In this document: one piece after another, positions 9,701-17,361 of the stretch | Layout of the letters: each line of letters begins with the position of its first letter | How positions within the stretch are numbered: position 1 is the stretch's first letter | Origin: JBDTVS01 sp040007095 | GTDB taxonomy: Bacteria; Acidobacteriota; Vicinamibacteria; Vicinamibacterales; CAVVIG01 | Direction of reading: 5' to 3' | DNA: 63,046 nucleotides | Assembly: GCA_040007095.1 (NCBI GenBank) | Contig: JBDTVS010000054.1 | Location: 1 to 63,046, forward strand | The notes under the pieces: generated by a model | Database searches by the model: none | Told to the model about the DNA's origin: nothing | What the model saw: only the letters and a program-made list of their open reading frames with translations | Made by a program: the position numbers and the translations under genes

Positions 9701-12131
9701 GACGGTTGCGCTGCAACCCCGAGCGGGACGGCACGAACGGAAACAGCCACCAGAGGATCTGCCAGTCTCCACGCACCCAGCGGTGCTGGCGTCTCGCGTG
9801 CGCGAGGACGCTCGACGGGTAGTCGTCGACGACCTCGATATCTGTGACCAGGGCGGTGCGCGCGTAGAGGCCCTCGAAGAGATCGTGCGACAGCAAGGCG
9901 TTCTCCGGCACGCGGCCCTCGAGCGACGACACGAACGCGTCGACGTCGTAGAGGCCTTTCCCGGTGAAGATGCCTTCGCTGAACAGGTCTTGATACACAT
10001 CGGACACGGCGGTGGTGTACGGGTCCACGCCGGTGTGGCCGGCATAGGTGCGAGCGAACAGCGATCCGGCGGCGCTGGCCATCGTGACGCTGACTCGCGG
10101 CTGCAGAATCCCATAACCCTCGACGACGCGTCCGAGGCGCGCATCGAAGCGCGGACGGTTCATCGGATGCTCGATGATGCCGACGAGCTCTTTCGCGGCA
10201 TCGCGCGGCAGGCGCGTATCGGTATCGAGCGTGATGCAATAGCGCACCGACGAGAGGATTTCCAGCTCGCCGACCTGGACGATGAAGCTGGTGTCGCTGG
10301 CGCCCCTCAGCAGCCGGTTGAACTCCTCGATTTTCCCGCGCTTGCGCTCCCACCCCATCCAGGTGTGCTCTCGCGCATTCCAGCGCCGGGCACGATGAAA
10401 GAGAAAGAAGCGATCGGCGTGGCCGGCGCCGAAGCGTCGATTCAGGGCTTCAATCCCCGTGTGCGCGGCGTCGAGGATCGGTCCATCACCGGGGAGGTCG
10501 GCCGTATCGGCGTCCGAGAAATCGCTGAGGATCGCGAAATGGATGTGCGGATCGAGGTTCCCGAGCGCCAGCACCTCGATGTGCTCCAGCAGCGCCGCCA
10601 CCGATTGGGCGCTCGTCAGCATGGTGGGCACGACCACCATCGTGCGGGCCGCATCTGGTATCCGGTCGGAGAAGTCGAGTCGAGGCAGGCGGCGAGGCGG
10701 AACCGCCCAGGCGATGACCCGATGCGTCAGGGCGATCGCGATGTCGGCAGCGGGGATGAGCAGCAGCGCCAACGCGGCCACGACGGCGCGTGCGGAGGCG
10801 CCCTCATGCCGAAGAAACCAAGCGCCGGCTGCCAGCAAGAGCGCCGTCATGATGGCGATCGAGCCCAGATAGACGAGTGTCGTGTGCGCGAACGCCAGAC
10901 GCCGGATCCGTTTCGCGAACGGAGGCCGGTAGCCGAGATCGGTTTCGAGGTCGCGACGTCCCCCGTTGATGAGGTGGTAGCCCACGTGGGCCGTCCGATC
11001 GACGGGCGATCCGACGAGGGCCGAGCCGACGAGGGCCGCCTGCCGCCCGCTTTCGACGGCTCTCAGCGCGACCTTCACCTGCGCTTCCCCGCTCGACACG
11101 GCGAGCTCTTCGACCGCTTGCCGCTGCCGATCTCGACTGAGAAAGTCCATCCGTCCGTAGGCACCGGCAGGATCGCGTTGCAGGATCTGCTCCACCAGGC
11201 TGACGGACTCGACGTACTGCCGCCAGTCGAGCGTCGAGCACAGGCGCAGGCTCGTAATCGCATTGGCGACCGACACCTGATCGGCGGCCTGCCGTTGGTG
11301 CTCGCCGCGAATCGCGGCTTCCGCCGTCGTCTCGTGTGAGGCGAGGTGTGCCTCGACCGCGGTGCGAATCGACGACAGCCGCGGACCATCCTCACGGACG
11401 CGATGCAGGAGCTGGACCACCGAGGCGACATCGAAGGAAGACGGCAGCGGCTGGGGCGTGTCGATCGCTTCACGCTCGACCCGTGACACGTAGGCGTCGG
11501 CAGCCAGACGCCCGCGCCGCGACGCCAGGGTTTCCGCGGCCAGGCGCCTCAGGTTCTCGATCAGCGCCAGCTTCAGCATGCTCGGCCACGCCCACAGCTC
11601 GCCGATCGTCAGCGGGGCGACCCGCTGGTAGCTGTTGATGAACACGGTGAGCTGCTGACGGTCGATGCGGCTGTCGTTGTGACGCAGCAGCTCGACGGCC
11701 ATCGCGTAAATGCGCGTGTGACCGGCCTGGTCGCGCGATGCCAGCGTCGGCAGTTGACGGTAGTAGGTGCCCGGCAGGTGACGGTGAATGTCCCGGATCT
11801 CCGAGCTCACCAGATGGAAGTTGTCGAGCAGCCATTCCGCGGCGGACGTCACCGGCTGGCCGGTCCGGACATCGTCCGCCAGAATGCGATACGCGTGACG
11901 CAACACGCGCGCGTTCTCGTCGAACCGCGGAAAGATCTTACGGGCCCGGCGCCGCGCGTTGGGATCGACGGTGAAGTTTGCCGCCAGCGCCAGGGCGCGC
12001 TCTTCCAGTCGCTCGATGCTGAGCAGCTCGTCGCGGAACGGTTTCTCCGGCGGCGCCGCCGTCGGGTCCCACAAGTGCCGGAAGAATCTGCTCACCGGAT
12101 CGGCTGGACGTGGACGTGAACACGGCGGCAA
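3777..12131 (-). CDS. ndvB: Cyclic beta-1,2-glucan synthase (NdvB/ChvB family)
   Basis: This protein of about 2784 residues is close to the usual length for cyclic glucan synthases (about 2830-2870). The N-terminal region is followed by hydrophobic segments and a GT84 glycosyltransferase domain with the DxD motif in TLDTDTR (about residue 635) and a QxxRW-type motif QHRWVRGDW (about 784). Further membrane segments, glycoamylase-like and carbohydrate-binding regions come next. The C-terminus is a GH94 phosphorylase-like domain with CDWNDGMN (about 2450), which carries the catalytic Asp of that family. Known members build cyclic beta-1,2-glucans on a protein intermediate at the inner membrane; the GH94 part trims chain length. 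The start is TTG at 12131, or GTG 36 bases downstream; no strong ribosome site separates them. Product chemistry is inferred from homology. Confidence 0.9.
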   Translation of the reverse strand: MPPCSRPRPADPVSRFFRHLWDPTAAPPEKPFRDELLSIERLEERALALAANFTVDPNARRRARKIFPRFDENARVLRHAYRILADDVRTGQPVTSAAEWLLDNFHLVSSEIRDIHRHLPGTYYRQLPTLASRDQAGHTRIYAMAVELLRHNDSRIDRQQLTVFINSYQRVAPLTIGELWAWPSMLKLALIENLRRLAAETLASRRGRLAADAYVSRVEREAIDTPQPLPSSFDVASVVQLLHRVREDGPRLSSIRTAVEAHLASHETTAEAAIRGEHQRQAADQVSVANAITSLRLCSTLDWRQYVESVSLVEQILQRDPAGAYGRMDFLSRDRQRQAVEELAVSSGEAQVKVALRAVESGRQAALVGSALVGSPVDRTAHVGYHLINGGRRDLETDLGYRPPFAKRIRRLAFAHTTLVYLGSIAIMTALLLAAGAWFLRHEGASARAVVAALALLLIPAADIAIALTHRVIAWAVPPRRLPRLDFSDRIPDAARTMVVVPTMLTSAQSVAALLEHIEVLALGNLDPHIHFAILSDFSDADTADLPGDGPILDAAHTGIEALNRRFGAGHADRFFLFHRARRWNAREHTWMGWERKRGKIEEFNRLLRGASDTSFIVQVGELEILSSVRYCITLDTDTRLPRDAAKELVGIIEHPMNRPRFDARLGRVVEGYGILQPRVSVTMASAAGSLFARTYAGHTGVDPYTTAVSDVYQDLFSEGIFTGKGLYDVDAFVSSLEGRVPENALLSHDLFEGLYARTALVTDIEVVDDYPSSVLAHARRQHRWVRGDWQILWWLFPFVPSRSGLQRNRLPLVSRWKILDNLRRSLTAPATVALLVLGWTVLPGDPLAWTAIGLASVALPVVLRVLQLLRGPAQLESRSAYLRTALDDLRTDCARASLQLTFTASQAYEMLHAIAVTLVRLGITKHRLLEWETAAASADRGGPPRLNVFMKEMIASPIVALVALVLVIMIRPHALAASLTVLGLWAAAPLIAYALSRPVPIRRAVLGPEDRQLLESVARKTWKYFATFVGPEDHALPPDNVQIVPSLTVAHRTSPTNIGMSLLATLAAHDFGFIGTDELAERTDATLTTVERLERFEGHLLNWYDTFTLAPLPPAYVSTVDSGNLAGALLTLSVALQRLAAETARGTSADETPDQQASRDMGAKRLDLLAARAVALFDGMNFRFLYDPQRQLFTIGYRLADHDSPGRRDPSYYDLLASEARLASFLAIAKGDVSESHWFHLGRAVTSVRGAPVLLSWSGTMFEYLMPLLVMRSYPDTLLDESCRRVVHRQMEYAAHRGVPWGISESAYNIVDRHDTFQYRAFGVPGLGLKRGLGDELVVAPYASALAAMIDATQSASNLRRLAGAGLEGDYGFFDAIDYTTRAVDDRDVPPVKAADPIAGTVVATYFAHHAGMTLIALANTLLGDSMVKRFHADPRVQATELLLQERVPRRVATIQPRPLDEMRAVAPAPAMPMRRFRSPHTFVPHAQFLSNGNYATAVTNAGGGSSFCRGLAVTKSRQDPTRDPGSQFVYLRDVRSGSVWSATYHPTAVEPDDYMVEFRAERATFRRHDAEVSTQLDIAVSTEDDVEVRRVRVVNQSGRIREIDVTSYAEIVLAPPTEDFAHPAFGKLFLETAYLADSAALLCHRRPRDSREPGVWAVHVMSLEGRPQGPVEWETDRARFIGRGRDTARPAALDGRALSGTTGFVLDPILSLRQRIRLDPGASVRLSFATGIASDRATAEALARKYRDPSSASRTFALAFTHAQSGLRHLDISNDEALLFERLASRVLFADGSLRAGPDTIAANELGQAGLWPHGISGDLPILLVRVLGNGDVGLVREVLHAQEYWRLKGLSADVVILNEDPSSYLDEMHAQLTALLDNGPWRTWKHRSGGAYLLRADRIGTAERTVIQAVARAVLGGDRGDLRAHLDAPHPVQSNRRPAFPATGPSTSAVVPGTDPPTAPPSMTLTNGLGGFTDEGRAYAIVLEGDQETPMPWSNVIANAHFGTVVTASGAAHTWSENSRENRLTSFANDPVVDPTAEALFIRDDDSGDAWSPTPGPMPRIASSGQFIIHHAAGVTRFSRVTRGIRHELDVFVDVEDPVKFSLLTLTNDGDGPRKLSIFSYNDWVLGPPRESLSGQVVTTYDLQNGTILARNAYSDDFAHRVAFAHASEAPRSATAHRLSFIGRNGSMARPDALRYLTLEPQFGAGFDPCAALQVQVVLNPGECRRVLFLLGQGANTEHVERLLARHQRVEDAEAALQRVKTSWDKTLEAIQVRTPDDSFDVLVNRWLVYQDISCRLWTRSGYYQPGGAFGFRDQLQDVLALLLARPELARAHVLRAAARQFVEGDVQHWWHEPSGRGLRSRCSDDLLWLPYVVAEYMRTTGDAGVLDERIPFLEAPLLAPDVHEAYGPVRVTVEDGTLFDHCVRAIDKGLTAGAHGLPLIGSCDWNDGMNRVGPAGRGESTWLGFFLYTVLDDFVPLCRAWKDDVRADRYMKEAQRLAIMLEQSWDGEWYRRGYYDDGSPLGSAQNDECSIDSISQSWAVLSGAVPVRFAERAMDAVRTFLVARGSQTVLLLHPPFDRSAQEPGYIKGYPPGIRENGGQYTHAAAWVVMALARLGSGDEATEFFHMLNPINHGRTAADVARYKAEPYVMAGDVYARPPHAGRGGWSWYTGSAGWMYRAGVESILGLHRRGETFAIDPCIPSSWPEYQIYWRFLDSRYEISVANPIRRCRGVAWATLDGAPVDAGAIPLVNDGRTHEVYIQLGDPARRSTDVHRLAVASER

Positions 12132-12416
12132 CGGCGCTGGGCAGAATCGTCATCCGTGCCGGAATCAATGACCAGCCTGACGGTGTGTGACATGCGCCCC
12201 TCCGAGCGGTGGTGATCGTGACGCTGACCGACCGCCTGCGCCTGCGACGCTTCTGATGAGCGTTCGCCACGATAGTCGACTGATGAGCATGGCATCGGGT
12301 GCGCCCGTTCGTCTGTTCGATTGTGTACACTCGATGAGGCCGGTCCAGCGTATCATCGAGCGTCACTTCGGACGCTTACCAAACCACCTCCCGGCGTCAC
12401 GGCAGACAAAGACCCA

Positions 12417-12758
12417 ATGCTGAACTGGATGAGGAAGCGCGGCATGATCGCCCCCTCTCGACCCGAAGCCGGCGCGGAAAAGCAGCAGGCGCAGGGGCGC
12501 GCGAGACTGGGTAAGTATCTGATGCTCTACAACTACCTGGACACCAGATATGCGAACAAGATCGTGCTGACGTTTGCCGAGATCGAAGACCTGCTCGGCT
12601 TCGCGCTTCCAGCACAGGCCCGCCTTCAACAAGAGTGGTGGACGAAGGCCGGAATAGACATTGCCGGATACAACCATTCAGATTGCTGGACGCTGGCCAG
12701 GAGGACGGCCACACCGAATCTGATGGCGCAGATCGTTCTCTTTGAACGTCCGTCGTAG
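12417..12758 (+). CDS. Small DUF7662-like protein
   Basis: This is a 113-residue protein. The core (LGKYLMLYNYL, LTFAEIEDLLGFALP, WWTKAG) resembles a small family that recurs in bacterial genomes with pattern KYxxLxxYL...LTFxEIExxLGFxLPxxAR...WW, usually called DUF7662. The molecular function of that family is unknown. I chose ATG 12417, which precedes a basic segment; an upstream in-frame extension to 12321 has no ribosome site. The gene converges with groEL. The 285 bases between it and the glucan synthase hold nothing else I recognise. Confidence 0.6.
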   Translation: MLNWMRKRGMIAPSRPEAGAEKQQAQGRARLGKYLMLYNYLDTRYANKIVLTFAEIEDLLGFALPAQARLQQEWWTKAGIDIAGYNHSDCWTLARRTATPNLMAQIVLFERPS

Positions 12759-12845
12759 TTGAAATCGCGGCCCTCAGGTGCTTGCGCGTCGAGCGGGACG
12801 CGTCCGAATCGTCGCCGACCGTGAAGCCGCAGAGCGGTGCGGCGA

Positions 12846-12883
12846 AGACCCGAGAACAAGCAGGCTTCTGCTTGCCCTCGGGC
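12846..12883 (-). terminator. Hairpin downstream of groEL, probable terminator
   Basis: GACCCGAG (12846-12853) pairs with CTCGGGCC (12876-12883) and CAAGCAG (12856-12862) pairs with CTGCTTG (12867-12873), leaving a 4-base loop. It begins about 12 bases after the groEL stop and lies between two convergent genes, so it could serve both. There is no clear T run on either side, so it may be Rho-assisted or only 3'-protective. Confidence 0.6.
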
Positions 12884-12894
12884 CTTCAATTGCC

Positions 12895-14520
<1,626 letters not shown>

Positions 14521-14614
14521 GTTGCTCTGTTCTCCTCGTAAGGCGTGCTCTTCAGAGCGCGCCGACCGGCTGATCGCTCACCATCCTGGCCGGTCTGAAG
14601 AACGGCCCCTGCGT

Positions 14615-14926
14615 TCACTGCTGCGTCGTCGTTCCTTCGCCGTCAATGACGGCTAACACGTCTTCCTCGCGCATAATCAGATGCTCCTCGCCTTCAAGCT
14701 TCACTTCCTGGCCAGAATATTTGCCAAACAGGATCAGATCCCCCTTCTTGACGTCGAGAGGGACGCGCTGGCCGGCGTCGTTGATCTTGCCGTCCCCCGC
14801 CGAGATGATCGTGCCCCGTTGCGGCTTTTCCCGGGCCGAGTCCGGGACGATGATCCCGCCGATCTTCTGCTCGCCTTCGTCAAGGCGTCGAACGATGATC
14901 CGATCGTGAAGCGGTCTGATGTCCAT
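14615..14926 (-). CDS. groS: Co-chaperonin GroES
   Basis: This 103-residue Cpn10 starts MDIRPLHDRIIVRRLD and carries the mobile-loop and roof segments IGGIIVPDSAREKPQRG and LILFGKYSGQEVKLEGEEH. The ATG at 14926 has GGGAG about 9 bases upstream, and upstream in-frame codons are not needed. It is the first gene of the groES-groEL operon. I looked for a CIRCE inverted repeat (TTAGCACTC-N9-GAGTGCTAA) upstream and did not see one, so HrcA control is not supported by this sequence. The C-terminal GEGTTTQQ is slightly longer than usual. Confidence 0.97.
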   Translation of the reverse strand: MDIRPLHDRIIVRRLDEGEQKIGGIIVPDSAREKPQRGTIISAGDGKINDAGQRVPLDVKKGDLILFGKYSGQEVKLEGEEHLIMREEDVLAVIDGEGTTTQQ

Positions 14927-15258
14927 GGCTGTGAACTCCCACGCTGTGCGTGAATCGGTGCTGCCGGTTGACGGCCGAAACGCGGCCCTGTTCGCGAGCC
15001 GTGCGTTCTCCTGAGGTGTGCGCATGTCGTCCGCCGCCTGCCTCTGTCTCGCGGGCGCGCGCGGAGGGGCCGGACGTCTTCGAGTCGAGAGCAGCCGGCG
15101 TTGAGCAGGGAACGCGTCTCGAACGCTGGCGGAATAATGCTGAAAACCCAGGTCGTCATGCTACTTCCCGGACAGCGCGTCGACGCGTGCACTATTGAAC
15201 AGGCGAAGGCCCCATCAAGATGCTAGGGGGCCCGCGCGGCAATAGGGCTGTCAACTGT
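14927..15258. other. Intergenic region upstream of groES, no gene seen
   Basis: This stretch should contain the groES promoter, read leftward. I find no convincing coding sequence, no CIRCE operator and no clear sigma-32-type -35/-10 pair by eye. Confidence 0.5.
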
Positions 15259-15345
15259 GGGCGTCGAGGCGCCCGCCCGGCAAGGCGCGAGGAGCGCGCA
15301 TACCGGGCGTATGTAAGCGACGAGCAACGCAGCCCGGCGGGATGC
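15259..15345 (+). repeat. Dispersed palindromic repeat, copy C (best complete copy)
   Basis: The element begins GGGCGTCGAGGCGCCCGCC, continues AAGGCGCGAGGAGCGCG, then a hairpin CATAC-CGGGC-GTATG (15299-15313), then GACGAGCAACGCAGCCCGGCGGGATGC. It lies in a non-coding stretch upstream of the BON-domain gene. CCCGCC near its left end can pair with GGCGGG near its right end, giving an outer stem around the central hairpin. Confidence 0.85.
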
Positions 15346-15606
15346 ATCGGCGGCCAGAGTGGCAGCCTTATTTCCGCCAGGGTCCTGGCAGCCCGTGGCC
15401 CCGGTGTCACCGACATCCCGTCGAAAGAGGCAAGCGGGACGAGCACTACAGCAAGGCTGGATACCCCACGGACGGTCGACGACGACGGTCGGAGACCGGC
15501 GTCGCCGGATGGTGGCCTGGTGTCTGTACTGGGTTGCACACGCGGCGCGGCTCGAACCGGTCATAGTCCGGACGCACTTGCAAATCATCTGACTGGGAGA
15601 AGACAC

Positions 15607-16008
15607 ATGAAAATCGCCTGGAACATCGTCGCGGTGAGCGCCATGCTTGCCGTCTACTCGGCGCCCACCGGGGCTCAGGAAAAGATCAAGGAGGGCGCCG
15701 AGCTCACGAAAGACGCGATCGTTCAGGGCACCAAGACAGCAGTCGAGGCGACCAAGGCCGGACTCAGCAAGACCGGCGAGGAGATCACGGACGCCTGGAT
15801 TACGACCCGCGTGCATGCGCGCTTCGTAGGCGAGGCGCTGTTGAAGGACAGCGACATCGCCGTGGAGACCGACCAGCATGTCGTGACGCTGAAGGGTACG
15901 GTCACGGGCCGCTCCGGTCGAACCAGGGCCGGGAACATCGCGAAGCAGACAGAAGGCGTACGCAAAGTCGTCAATCGGTTGACCATCGGATCGAAGACGA
16001 CTCACTGA
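15607..16008 (+). CDS. BON-domain periplasmic protein
   Basis: This is a 133-residue protein with a signal peptide (MKIAWNIVAVSAMLAVYSAP, cleaved near GAQ) and a lysine-rich amphipathic segment. The C-terminal BON domain is recognised by ITTRVHARFVGEALLKDSDI, the VTLKGTV strand and GVRKVVNRLTI. BON domains bind phospholipid membranes; relatives such as OsmY act in envelope stress. I chose ATG 15607 because GGGAG lies 8 bases ahead and a signal peptide follows immediately; the longer upstream frame runs through the repeat. The next gene starts 13 bases after its stop, so they are probably co-transcribed. Confidence 0.85.
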   Translation: MKIAWNIVAVSAMLAVYSAPTGAQEKIKEGAELTKDAIVQGTKTAVEATKAGLSKTGEEITDAWITTRVHARFVGEALLKDSDIAVETDQHVVTLKGTVTGRSGRTRAGNIAKQTEGVRKVVNRLTIGSKTTH

Positions 16009-16021
16009 ACGGCTCACGCCC

Positions 16022-16357
16022 ATGAAATCACCAGCAGACCGATGGGAGCTCTCCCTCGTCGTGACGGGATTGATGGCCTGGATGCTCGTCATGATGTGGG
16101 CGGGGCGGGCCGACAAGGGCTGCGCGCTGCCCTTCGAAGAGCCGCGGCGCCTCGTGCTCAGCCGAGAAGTCGACCGCGAACATCTCGCGGCCGATCTCGC
16201 ATCAGCCGATCGGATCGCCCGACGCTATCAGCGCTCGACCGAGAACCCCGCCGAACGGCGCACTCGGCTCCTTGAATGCCACACGACGCTTGAGCGAGAG
16301 ATCGCCGCCAGACACGGCGTACCCGTCGGCGCTGGAGATCGGTCGGTCGGACGTTGA
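16022..16357 (+). CDS. Small membrane-anchored protein, unknown function
   Basis: This is a 111-residue protein with one membrane segment at residues 10-27 (LSLVVTGLMAWMLVMMWAG). An acidic and basic helical region follows, rich in Arg and Glu (about residues 45-98), that would sit outside the membrane. There are no known motifs and I do not recognise the family. The 13-base spacing after the BON-domain gene suggests a shared envelope-related transcript. Confidence 0.55.
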   Translation: MKSPADRWELSLVVTGLMAWMLVMMWAGRADKGCALPFEEPRRLVLSREVDREHLAADLASADRIARRYQRSTENPAERRTRLLECHTTLEREIAARHGVPVGAGDRSVGR

Positions 16358-16445
16358 ATAACGCAGGCTCCGAAAGCAGTCGCCGGTTGAGTGTGGCATT
16401 CAGCCCAGGGGTGAAGGGGTGAGGCGTTGACCTCTCGTGCTGCTC

Positions 16446-17099
16446 TCAGTCGTGCAGGATGACGGTGAGCAGGGAGTTGTCGACTTTGAGCCCGTCGGTG
16501 TAGTCGATGAACCCCAATCGCTGAAATTTCTTCATGAAGAAATTCACGCGCGATCGGGTCGTGCCGACCATTTCCGCCAGCGTCGTTTGAGAGATCGGTG
16601 GAACGGACCGCACGGGTCCGCTGTGCTTGCCGTAGCGCGCGAGCAGCAGAAGCGTTCGCGCCAAGCGCTTCTCGCTCGAGTTGAACAAGTGGTCGACGAG
16701 GTCTTCTTCGATCCGGATGTTCCGCGACAGCATGTGTGCGATGAACCGATCCGACAGCGCATGCTGCCTGTGCAGGAGGCGCACCATCTGCCCCTTGTCC
16801 ACGAGCAGGATCGTGCTGTCCGCCGTCGCGGTGGCACTCCCCATGCGGACGGGTTGACCTGCCAGGCAGCCTTCGCCAAAGAATTCGCCGGGACCCAGCA
16901 TGGCCACGATGGCTTCTCGGCCCGCCTTCGACACCACCGACAGCTTGACGCCGCCGGTTTGGATGTACAGCACGTGCTCGCACCGGTCGCCCTGACCGAA
17001 GACAACGTCGGATCGCTTGTACTTCACGACCCTTCGCGCCACCCCGGCCGAGTCGAGAAAGGTCTGAGCGTTGAAGACCGCTTTCTTCTTCGATTTCAT
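16446..17099 (-). CDS. Crp/Fnr-family transcriptional regulator
   Basis: The protein is 217 residues. The N-terminal cyclic-nucleotide-binding-like beta-barrel is seen from YKRSDVVFGQGDRCEHVLYI to the FFGEGCLAG turn. A dimerisation helix follows, then a C-terminal winged helix-turn-helix (SQTTLAEMVGTTRSRVNFFM, about residues 167-187). I see no N-terminal cysteine cluster, so it is not an oxygen-sensing FNR. The Arg and Ser expected for cAMP binding are not clearly present, so the ligand is unknown. Genes flank it on both sides without a clear operon. It might control neighbouring stress or efflux genes, but nothing in the sequence proves that. Confidence 0.9.
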   Translation of the reverse strand: MKSKKKAVFNAQTFLDSAGVARRVVKYKRSDVVFGQGDRCEHVLYIQTGGVKLSVVSKAGREAIVAMLGPGEFFGEGCLAGQPVRMGSATATADSTILLVDKGQMVRLLHRQHALSDRFIAHMLSRNIRIEEDLVDHLFNSSEKRLARTLLLLARYGKHSGPVRSVPPISQTTLAEMVGTTRSRVNFFMKKFQRLGFIDYTDGLKVDNSLLTVILHD

Positions 17100-17361
17100 G
17101 GGGAGATCTCGAGCGCGTAGCTGAAGAGACGGCGTCGACTACCGCACGGCTCCGAGGCTCGATCTTACCGTGCCAAAGGGCGCGATGCGCACCAACGCCG
17201 GGTGGGCATCGAAGATAGCGAGCAACGATCCTCCAAGAGGGAAAATGCAGCCGCAGGGAGCGTAGACCAGCATTCACGCTGGAATTGGACGGATCGAGCA
17301 GCCCGTGGTGAGAGTCTGCGGGACAACGTGCAGAGGACGCGGCGGGTGTGTTCTTTCGATG

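Noticed and set aside
14927..15258. CIRCE or other heat-shock operator upstream of groES
   Set aside because: No TTAGCACTC-type inverted repeat is present; weak partial matches only.
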